A stretch of 17,139 bases of DNA from Asterionellopsis glacialis (Eukaryota > Bacillariophyta > Plagiogrammaphyceae > Rhaphoneidales > Asterionellopsidaceae), in contig WKLE02003773.1 in NCBI GenBank assembly GCA_014885115.2, forward strand, positions 1 to 17,139, read 5' to 3'. Made by a program: the position numbers and the translations under genes. The notes beneath the pieces were generated by a model. The model searched no databases. It worked only from the letters and a program-made list of their open reading frames with translations, and had not been told where the DNA came from. Each line of letters begins with the position of its first letter. The first letter of the stretch is position 1. Positions 9,128 through 16,472 of this stretch are shown in pieces.

Positions 9128-9598
9128 TGCAGTAAGCTAGTCATGTGACTTGCACGATATGTCGATCAACCGTAGTACGGATCGGACAGACGTGATGATG
9201 TGAGGACATCATCACACAGACAGACGAGATGACATGATGACGTCATCGAGCCAACAGACGCAAACGTGCAGTACATGCTGCATTGATGCAAATTCTGACG
9301 TCACGAGCGAAGCCCATCAAATTCCACTCCACAGCAAAAGCATGATGCATCACGCCAGAACACGGTGACACGCCAACTCGATCCCTTCCGATTGGTGAAC
9401 CAAACTCCATTGGCATCTGAACTCTAAGTAGATCTGTCATAGGATTCCGTACTGCAATTGGGTTATGAAGACGAATTGGTGAATTGTCAGGTATTTTTAG
9501 TAAATACCTAAAATAGCTCATAATTTATTCACTCTAACAAACTTTAATCTATTTTCAATATTTTCACCTTTTTTCAATATTGCGGCAAGCATAGTGCA
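9128..9598 (+). repeat. 3' LTR (471 bp)
   Basis: Begins TGCAGTAAGCTAGTCATG and ends ATAGTGCA, directly followed by the TSD TATCT. Aligned with the 5' LTR. The long shared strings include GAGGACATCATCACACAGACAGAC and CGGTGACACGCCAACTCGA (C/A variant in the 5' copy). Confidence 0.9.
9236..9303. promoter_or_regulatory. two perfect CRE palindromes in the 3' LTR
   Basis: TGACGTCA at 9238-9245 lies in the 12-bp palindrome GATGACGTCATC (9236-9247). A second TGACGTCA is at 9296-9303. TGACGTCA is the canonical cAMP/bZIP response element. Sites with this core are known in diatom promoters that respond to CO2. Control of this LTR by bZIP factors is inference. Confidence 0.6.
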
Positions 9599-9603
9599 TA
9601 TCT
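9599..9603. repeat. Gypsy target-site duplication, 3' copy (TATCT)
   Basis: Matches the undisturbed target in unit A1 and differs from the 5' copy (TATAT) by one base. Confidence 0.75.
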
Positions 9604-10029
9604 CCACTGATTATTTGTTGGGAAACTATCATATTCTTGCCTCACTTTTGCTTTCATGTTATCAAGTGTTATTGTACCTTCTTCTTTTATATTGTGTCCA
9701 TAAATATCTTTGTTGCAAAATTTCCAGGTTGAAAATGCTACTATGTTATGTAAGCCTTGAATTACCATCTTGCTCCAAGTGAGTTTGTTGTGATATTTCA
9801 GATTTATCTTTTTGTCATATTTGATTCTTTCTTCATAATATTCCTTTTGTGCTTAGGCCCATCTTGTTGACATTAATCCTTTTAGAACATGTTCCCAACC
9901 TTTGGCATTTTGTTCTACTACTGCTTCCTGAAGCATGTAATCATACTTTTTTGGATTTAGAGGAATTGTGATGCTTGCTAATGGTTCTCTTTTGGACCAC
10001 TTTAAGAGATTTGTTTGAAGTATTGTCAC
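9604..10029 (-). pseudogene. LINE ORF2 tail domain copy A2, N-terminal part
   Basis: Open on the minus strand from the very first base at 10029: VTILQTNLLKWSKREPLASI, then KKYDYMLQEAVVEQNAKGWE, HVLKGLMSTRW and a TAG. It continues AQKEYYEERIKYDKK, LTWSKMVIQGLHNIV, FSTWKFCNKDIYGHN and KVRQEYDSFPTNNQW. There the Gypsy element cuts it, and the frame resumes at 4715. The pattern of paired Trp/Gln blocks followed by W-x(4-5)-N-x-D-x-x-G/H resembles the tail after RNase H in diatom-type retroelement ORF2 proteins (from memory). Its function is not known to me. This is the best-preserved copy of the domain in the window. Confidence 0.72.
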
Positions 10030-10049
10030 TAATAGAAAAGTTAAGACAT
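10030..10049. repeat. 20-bp target-site duplication, copy next to the LINE 5' end
   Basis: Identical to 3782-3801 over all 20 bases. Sequence on either side of the two copies is unrelated. Confidence 0.82.
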
Positions 10050-10855
10050 GAATGTTTATGATAATGGTTGTTTAAACTTTCTTAACCAATATCTAAAACT
10101 ACCTAAATCATTGTTATCACCACAATCAGGTGCAACATCTACTACTATGAATTTGTTTTGGTTTTCATTGTCCTCTTCTGTAGGGTCAATGAATCAATTT
10201 TCTACATTTTGACTCCACTTTTTCATTTCCACGTCCATCATATGGCAGCCTTCTCTACTTTGTTCACTCTCTTCATAAAAAATTTTCAATTAAAAATAAT
10301 GTTTCCTTTTTCATTGTTTTGTTGATTTCCTACTACACCAAGATACACAATCTTCACTGGATACCTGATGGTTTCCAATTTTTGTGGGTCTTCTTCTTTA
10401 GTCACACCTGTTGGTAATAGTTTCATTCTTCTTCATCTTGTATTTCTTTGTCAAGATAGGCCACAGCATATGTTTTATCATACATTTTCAAAGTATTGTC
10501 TACAAAAGACAAAATAGTAATAAGTGAGTATGCAAGAACATAAGCACCAAATGCAAAATAGTATTCTACTAGAACAACAACAAACTTACCTAAACTTACC
10601 TTGCCCAACCCAACTGTTCCTGTTTGTGTTCATCCATCAGTACCAGTTTTTCTATGCTGCTTTTGGTTTGCCACCTTTTTTTAAAACCAGGTTGTCAAGC
10701 AATCTTTGGACGCTGATAGTGTTGGTGTTGTTTCTCCTGGTGATGCACTTGTGCGATTTCTTCAAATGATGCAAGCACAATTGCGCATCCAAAACGTTAA
10801 TGCATGTATCCTTGGCAATTCTTATCAATTTCATCAAGATATGTTTTCTTACCAC
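10050..10855 (-). pseudogene. possible Tc1/mariner-type (IS630-like) transposase relic
   Basis: Minus-strand fragments in consecutive frames read like a DDE transposase. An HTH-like part (10855-10652) ends SVQRLLDNLVLKKGGKPK. Next is SSIEKLVLMDEHKQEQLGWA (about 10660-10600), like the 'LT..NK..RL.WA' block before the catalytic core. After a candidate intron comes KMYDKTYAVAYLDKEIQDEE (about 10490-10430), where 'YLDKE' sits where the family has 'hiDEKwF' with its first catalytic Asp. Then LLPTGVTKEEDPQKLETIRY and PVKIVYLGVVGNQQNN (10426-10286), like 'LLP...K..KVMFLAVVARP'. A TGA at 10288 and another at 10240 break the rest. The second Asp and the final acidic residue are not identified. Recognition is by remembered motif spacing only and could be wrong. 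Confidence 0.42.
10500..10599 (-). other. candidate spliceosomal intron in the transposase relic
   Basis: On the minus strand the sequence is AAG|GTAAGT at the 5' side (G at 10599) and TTTTGTCTTTTGTAG|A at the 3' side (TAG at 10502-10500). It is 100 bp and AT-rich. Splicing would extend LGWAR into QYFEN. An ORF also runs through it without splicing (10608-10423), so the intron is a hypothesis. Confidence 0.4.
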
Positions 10856-10940
10856 AATATGAAGGTCATATTTGATAATCTACATCCTTACTGGTTAACA
10901 TAATATTTTTTTGCATACCAATTTGGCAATTGAGTTGTAG

Positions 10941-11345
10941 CTAGTTTTCTTTGTTAGCAGTATCAATTGCACATTTCATTTCTGTACTTACAGTATTAAT
11001 AACATCAAAATCATTAACCTCTTCATTCCTTTGGTGACCACAACCTGTTCTCTCTGTCTCATGCATGTCAAGTATCTTTTCTCCTGCCTCTTGAACATCC
11101 ACAATCAACTGTCATAGTCTTGAGCTTCTTGGCCTCCAAACTTTGGATGGTCAATAGAAAAATAATGAACCCTCCTATGAATTTTACCACAAGCCCTGAC
11201 ACTTGTTACATACATTTTTACATCATACTTATTCACAGTATGAATAATTTCAATTTCATTGATAGCAGCCTATGAGTCCCATATAATTCAATATGGGACA
11301 GATATACTTTCATGATATGCCCAATCAAGCACATATGTCATGACT
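10941..11345 (-). pseudogene. unrecognised decayed coding sequence
   Basis: One minus-strand frame reads as coding for about 135 codons with a few stops: EVMTYVLDWAYHESISVPY, stop, IIWDS, stop, then 54 open codons (11269-11105) with IIHTVNKYDVKMYVTSVRAC, GKIHRRVHYFSIDHPKFGGQ and EAQDYD. A TGA follows at 11107-11105, and the frame then stays open through MHETERTGCGHQRNEEVNDF to a TAG at 10943-10941. The same frame stays fairly open down to about 10700. Composition (balanced, with Cys/His and aromatic residues) is unlike random AT-rich DNA. I do not recognise the family. It lies upstream of the transposase relic on the same strand and could belong to the same or another mobile element. Confidence 0.4.
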
Positions 11346-12078
11346 TCACCATCAACAGGCAAAATTTGGAACCACAAACAAAGCTGTCCACACCAAAAGC
11401 TCTGCAATCATTTTGAAGAGTTCTTCTTGAAAACACTTACCCTCATGGACCGCAAACAAACACAGGTCAAGCAATGCCATGACTACCTACCTCTTCTTTT
11501 GATAGGTTTGTGCAAATGACCGTCATGTTTTGACCGTCATTGATTAAAAAGAAAAGGCAAAAATTGCTACTGTGGAAATAGGTAACAAATGAACAATGGA
11601 GGGAAACCTGACAGCATCAGATTTTGTCTGGCAAGGCTTTCTCAGGAACTCTTCTTTGTGACCACTAAAATTAGAGTTCTGTAGATTTGTACCAACATGT
11701 ACTTTGGAAATTCCTACAGCAAATCAGGTAGTTACAATACCAAATAGATAATCACCTGGTACAGTTGTTTGCTTTCCTGCAAATTTTGCTCAAATCCTTT
11801 TGTGTTGGCTACATTGGTGTGGTTGTGTGATATTTTGTACTGGTTTTTGTGTTTTGTGTGCAGGTTTGTGGAAACTTTTGTTCCAGTTTTCATGTGCCCA
11901 TTTGTGCAAATTTCTAACAAGATTTTGTGAGCGTGATCATGCAAATTTAGATTCCAGGTTTCAGGTTTGTGCAAAGTGTACGGTCATGAAATTTTTACCC
12001 CAATCCTTGTGTGTGTATTCATGAAATTTTTGTGCAAGCTTTCATTGGTGTGCTCTTGCAATTTTTTTTATAGAATTA
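11346..12078. other. non-coding, with a low-complexity T/G-rich part
   Basis: No convincing gene. 11762-12060 repeats short strings such as TTTGTGCAAATTT, CAGGTTTGTG and TTCATGAAATTTTTG in irregular order. An open frame across it (11800-12024) is Cys-rich only because of TGT/TGC repeats. A minus-strand ATG frame of about 42 codons near 11480-11355 (MALLDLCLFAVHEGKCFQEE) is of doubtful meaning. Confidence 0.45.
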
Positions 12079-12195
12079 GAGATTTCCTCATGCCACCTTG
12101 CTATATTGTACATACATCATGACATGGAGGCTAGAAATAGACAGACAGATGAAAGACAGAGCTGTTTTTAAAAATGGATGTTTGTAAGCTACTAC
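12079..12195 (+). repeat. direct repeat B1
   Basis: Starts GAGATTTCCTCATGCCACCTTG and ends TGTAAGCTACTA. Similar to B2 at 12466-12580, with a 387-bp offset. Contains a short AGACAGACAGATGAAAGACAG run. Confidence 0.75.
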
Positions 12196-12465
12196 ATGTA
12201 TTGCTACAACGATCCTAGATTAGAACAAATTCATCTTCTCTCAAGAGAAAAGATCCTTGACTCTGGTGTGGGTGGGCAGGAAACAGAAAAGTCTTAACCA
12301 AAACATGAATCATTGAGATTGTGAGAATGCTTTGGTCTGAACTTAGATGCCAATGTTGACAAAAAACAGCACCTACCAGTAGCACAAGGGAAGAACAGAT
12401 TCAAGACACACTATGTGCATAAGACAGGAGTGCATTAGCTAAGGGAAGCTTAACTGCCAATATTG

Positions 12466-12580
12466 GAGATTCCCTCATGCCACCTTGTTGTATTGAACAT
12501 GCATGAGTTAGAGGCTAGAAGGAAACAGACAGGCAAGAGAAAGAGTTGATTTTTTGGATGGATGTCTGTAAGCTACTAAG
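12466..12580 (+). repeat. direct repeat B2
   Basis: Starts GAGATTCCCTCATGCCACCTTG and ends TGTAAGCTACTAA. The 270 bp between B1 and B2 are single-copy in this window. It could be a pair of short LTRs of a small non-autonomous element, or a plain segmental duplication. No ORF lies between them. Confidence 0.75.
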
Positions 12581-13213
12581 GAGTCTGGGATTGCTTGTGT
12601 AAAAATATTGTCTGTTGTTGGTGGATCAGAGTATCAAACTGTGTAGACTAGGTCATTGTGTTTGTTTAGGATATCGTGATTATGGAATATGGCTTTCATT
12701 ATGAGTTGATGGGGGCATCAAAAGTGTTCCCAGTTAGAGGGGCTGAAATGGCTTCCAAATGTTTGACCACTAGGAAAGTTAACAAAACCAATTCCGGCAA
12801 ATGTTGTTGCTGCAGCAATAGTATCTGGTACATGTTTTGCTTAACAAAAGCAGCCTGCTACATTGTTGTCCATTTAAAGTATGTCTTGATTGGGGTAAGT
12901 AATCCAACAACTGTAAATTCAAGTTAGGAGGGCTTGCCATTTGGTTGCAAAAGTAATGACCAGATCACGATGACTATAGATTCTGGATGAATGTGAAAGG
13001 TATCATTCTAGACTAAATGATCTTTTTTACCTGGTTGCATTGCAGTCCTTGAGGAGTATAGTATACATTGGGTATGAAATATTACTCTTTCGTGGAGCTG
13101 TAATTTTGCACCTAGTAGAGAGCCTACATCCAACAAACCACGGACGTAATCCCACAGTACGTTTCAAAGTACATTAGTCTCTTTTCATAAAGATTCTCCA
13201 CCACCAGCCACCA
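12581..13213. other. non-coding stretch before LINE ORF1
   Basis: An 83-codon open frame (12676-12927) shows no recognisable domain and is probably chance. The part nearest 13213 may be the 5' UTR of the plus-strand LINE, but its 5' boundary is not visible. Confidence 0.4.
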
Positions 13214-14952
13214 ATGCAACCCTTTGATGATGATGACAATGATGCTGCCCCAAGCGGTAGGATCACCTCCTTCATTATCCATTCCACCAACCAGTTTAGG
13301 TAACCATCAGGAATCCAACAACTTCATCGAAATTCAAAGCAAAAAGAAAAAAACCATCTTAAAAAATGTGAATCTCGGTCAAGAACGATCTACTTGCTAC
13401 AAATACCGTCTCCAAGTTCATCTTACTATCTCCCCTTCCCATAACAGAATTGTAAATGCAGCAACACTACAAAAACAATTTGTAGAACAGATTCATTCGT
13501 TCGACAACTCCACGTTAATTTTCAAATGGCAAGATGATGAGAAATCGAATCCAATTACAAAAGCTAATCAACTTGCAAGCAAACAGAATATTGAGCAATG
13601 GATTTAAGGTACAAACACATTTCAAGGATCCAACAACAGTAATATCCTCAAGTTCTTCCTTCTCATAGAAACTTCTATGTCCTTTACTTCCTTTAAAGGA
13701 TCTATGAAACCATGGCTAGATCTTAATAGGCACAGAATGTGGATAACCAAATTGTCAACTACAAAAAAACATACTTTAGCGTGGCTAAAATTTGCCCATC
13801 CTGAATGGAGCCCTCGCTACGATGAACTCAAGAAAAACCTGTAATTGCTCATGCCATGGAACATAACCAAGTCATTCCCAGATTACACTCCGATATTTTC
13901 TCCAAGCTACCCACAGACAAGCACCCCAACCGTCCCGTTAAATCCGTTTCATCCATCCATAAACCAAGAAAACAGAAGGTCCATTGCTCCATTCTATTGA
14001 AAGCCAAGGAAGCAGCGGTTTTTTAATAATCTTTTTCAATTCCTATCTCAACAAAGCTATTGAGACTGTTGACAACCTCAAACCCCATCTAGAAGAAGTT
14101 TTTCCAATGGACACAGTCCAATAGTTTATGTCACAAATTAACACCAACTCCTAACAGTTTCTGCATAACCAAGATGCCCAATCAGAAGTTTCGGAACTTA
14201 GCAATGCAGAAACATACTACACACGCATCAAACCAGGCAGCGCCATCTTCATTCCCCCAACTTCCAGTACATCTTCGGAAAATGCCCCAACAAATGCCAA
14301 TAAAACTACCACACAACCTAAACAAACCTATATCAATATTACCTACGGAGATGAGATATCCTCATTAGGATTGCAATCCGCTCAACATTCAAAACAGTCT
14401 TATGCAAATGCAGTAAAAACCAACTCAGCTACATCACAGTATTCAAACAAAAAAGTAACTTTCTCTTCACCCCCATCATCTATAACCGATGACATGACCA
14501 TCGCATCCATGAAAGGCAAAATCCAATCTATGATAGAAGCATCCTGACACAACATCGATACGTATCTAAAAACACTTATCCAACAACATAAAACAGCTCA
14601 AGAAGAAATCAACTCCTTGAAAAAGCGACAAGAAGAAGATAAAATACACCATAAGAAAGAACTCGAAGATTACAAAAGCCACTTCATGAGCCAACTACTC
14701 CAAGAGGTATCTCAATGTGTCCATACCTCCGCCAAAGCCCAGTTCGACCCCCTCCAAGATGCCAACTCCATGGCTGAATCTCCTATAAGGTCTCCTGTTA
14801 GGAAACTCCCTAAAAATGCAGATTGCAATTTCTCTTCTGCAGACTCCGTAACAGAATCCACCACCAACTCCCCAGAAAAACACTCCGATATCTATAACAC
14901 TCCCGTCAAAACAAGGAAAACCCGATCCAAAAGGGGACCCTGGAAATCATGA
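13214..14952 (+). pseudogene. LINE ORF1 protein, broken
   Basis: ATG 13214 gives MQPFDDDDNDAAPSGRITSF before a shift near 13300 into the main frame. That frame runs to 13844 with one TAA (13605-13607): FIEIQSKKKKTILKNVN, YRLQVHLTISPSHNRIVNAA, STLIFKWQDDEKSNPITKAN, then MKPWLDLNRHRMWITKLSTT and LAWLKFAHPEWSPRYDELKK. A frame-2 piece follows (13847-14023). The C-terminal part (14050-14952, frame 1, stops at 14122, 14152 and 14545) has a Ser/Thr/Asn-rich linker, a likely coiled coil (TAQEEINSLKKRQEEDKIHH and onward) and a basic tail KTRKTRSKRGPWKS. About 580 codons in all. ORF1 proteins of LINEs usually bind the element RNA. I see no zinc knuckle or RRM, so RNA binding is inferred from position only. 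Confidence 0.72.
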
Positions 14953-15164
14953 GTATTCCACAATTCTTCAAGTAATCCACACACCGCAATCCACAAGACA
15001 CAAACAATCATCTCATACCATCCCAAGTTCACCAATGCATCTACAATACATCCGCCCATACATCCATTAATTGCACCACTCATTCCACAAATTCAAACAT
15101 ATTAGATTGAATCCTCCCAATTCCCCACACTTCCTACAAACATTCTCAAGCAATAGGAGATATC
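14953..15164 (+). other. ORF1-ORF2 spacer
   Basis: C- and A-rich, T- and G-poor 212 bp between the ORF1 stop and the ORF2 ATG, with no open frame of note. It likely belongs to the element's transcript. Confidence 0.5.
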
Positions 15165-16472
15165 ATGCCAGATTCAGAAACACCTGAAACAACAAGACTT
15201 TACATTCAGAATGTTAATGGAATTCAATTTGATTCTAATGGAGGAGAACTCAACACCATAGCAATGGAGATGGCTTGAATAAACTCAGACATGGTAGCAT
15301 TAATAGAAACCAATCTAGACAACACTAAATATCATATACGACAAAAGGTTTATGATACAATCCGGAAATACAACAAACACACCAAATGCAAAATCTCTGG
15401 AACCAGTATTTCATCTACTACATCTTATAAACCTGGAGGACTGATCAGTTGGTCAACAGGCAACATTACTGGATGGATTAAATCATGTACATCCAACCCT
15501 TTAGGATGATACTCAATGGCAAAGAGAAAACAACCCACATCTGTAACGATTCCATGTTGACAGACAGGTTTAACACAATGACACCATTTGCCCAGCAAAC
15601 GTCAATTTAAAAAAAAAAAAAAACATGAAATTACACACTCCTGCCATCACTTTTGCCGCGACTTACATAGATTGTTGCAGAACATAAATTCACACAAAAA
15701 CCAAGAAATCTTAGTAGCAGGCGACTTCAACAAAGAATTTGGAGCTAACCAAAGAGGCATCACCAAACTTGCCCAAGACTTCCATCTGCAGGACATCATG
15801 TATCACCACCTCCAAACTTTGAGATTCAACACTTACTCAAGAGGCAGGAAACGCAGCGACTACATGCTTGGCACTGAAGGAATTTCAATATCTATCATTC
15901 AAGCAGGCTACAAACCGTTCCATCAAAGGATAAAATTGGATCACAGAGGTTTTTATATCGAATTTGCGAGGACAGCTCTGTTCAACAACCCTACATCACC
16001 ACTTGCTCCGATCGCATTCAGAGGAATGCACAGCAAAAATAGAAATTATAACAGGCTATATTTGGAAAAAATGTTAGCACACCTCACAGCAAATAAAGTG
16101 TATCATATGTTGACGGAACTCGATACTATATCCGACCATGCCATCCAAACAGTGGAAAAAATAGACTCACTAATCATGCAGGCTTCTTTATGTGCCAAGA
16201 AACATGCAAATATCCCCTATCGCCCACCACAATTGAAACTTATTTACAAGGCAAGGGTTCAATATAATAAACTACAAAAGTTACTATTCTTATTCAAAAA
16301 CCATCCATCAGATCATACCCAGATAGAAAAACAGAAACAAAACATTTCTTCAGACACAACAACCTTGGATAAACACGAATGCTGCAAGATGTTAAAACAT
16401 CAACAAGCGCTCATCAAGACATTAGAAAAAGAGGAAGCTGAACATTATGCCCAACAATTGGAGGAAGACTGA
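15165..16472 (+). pseudogene. LINE ORF2: endonuclease (EEP) domain and linker
   Basis: ATG 15165 opens TTRLYIQNVNGIQFDSNGGE. After a TGA (15276-15278) the same frame continues SDMVALIETNLDNTKYH and SYKPGGLISW to 15506. The middle segment (15508-15608) is in frame 2: MILNGKEKTTHICNDSMLTD, FNTMTPFAQQTSI. Frame 3 resumes at an A15 run (15609-15623): ILVAGDFNKEFGANQRG, YSRGRKRSDYMLGT and IKLDHRGFYIEF. The expected catalytic residues are all present: Asn of NVNG, Glu of IETN, Asp/Asn of GDFN, Asp of RSDYM, and Asp-His of LDHRG. The linker (PTSPLAPIAFRGMHSKNRNY and on) ends in a Glu/Lys-rich helix (TLEKEEAEHYAQQLEED) at 16472. The enzyme nicks target DNA to prime reverse transcription. The frameshifts and stops leave it dead. 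Confidence 0.88.
15609..15623 (+). repeat. A15 homopolymer inside the endonuclease frame
   Basis: A run of 15 A sits at the point where the reading frame changes from 2 to 3. Slippage in this run is the simplest cause of the frameshift, since it would make a KKKKK stretch of variable length. Confidence 0.7.

Larger units (their letters stand above)
4721..9598 (+). mobile_element. Ty3/Gypsy LTR retrotransposon, complete in structure but coding-dead
   Basis: 4878 bp bounded by two related direct LTRs that begin TGCAGTA and end in CA, with a 5-bp TSD. Internal order is gag, aspartic protease, reverse transcriptase, RNase H, integrase, which is the Gypsy order (integrase last). Many in-frame stops and several frameshifts mean no product can be made. 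Motif style matches diatom Gypsy elements (GyDi-type, from memory). It inserted into LINE tail copy A2. No clear tRNA primer-binding site follows the 5' LTR and no clean polypurine tract abuts the 3' LTR. Confidence 0.95.
3802..10029 (-). mobile_element. 5'-truncated LINE with doubled tail, interrupted by a Gypsy element
   Basis: This is the segment between the two 20-bp direct repeats. Read on the minus strand it starts abruptly inside a reading frame (GTG ACA ATA CTT at 10029). It contains the ORF2 C-terminal tail twice in tandem, reaches a TAA stop and a 3' UTR, and ends in AATAAAAAA. Without the Gypsy insertion and its duplicated target it is about 1345 bp. The truncated 5' end, A-rich 3' end and long TSD are standard hallmarks of a non-LTR retrotransposon integrated by target-primed reverse transcription. 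The RT and endonuclease are absent, so the insertion used enzyme from another copy. Confidence 0.82.
9599..10029 (-). repeat. tandem unit A2, 5' part (after the Gypsy insertion)
   Basis: Continues the repeat unit from 4720 and matches 4082-4518 of unit A1. Examples are TATTCTTGCCTCACTTTTGC and TTGCAAAATTTCCAGGTTG, which occur at 4128 and 4205 as well as here. Confidence 0.85.

Noticed and set aside
9243..9521. Minus-strand 92-codon ORF
   Set aside because: It lies inside the 3' LTR. The counterpart in the 5' LTR is a different reading, so it is a chance frame.
11800..12024. Cys-rich 74-codon ORF (MCWLHWCGCVIFC...)
   Set aside because: It arises from TGT/TGC runs in a T/G-rich repetitive stretch, with no spacing that suggests a real metal-binding or secreted protein.
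13224..13607. ATG at 13224 (MMMMTMML...) as the ORF1 start
   Set aside because: The Met run is the GATGATGATG tract read out of frame. ATG 13214 gives an acidic, natural-looking N-terminus and a frameshift follows.
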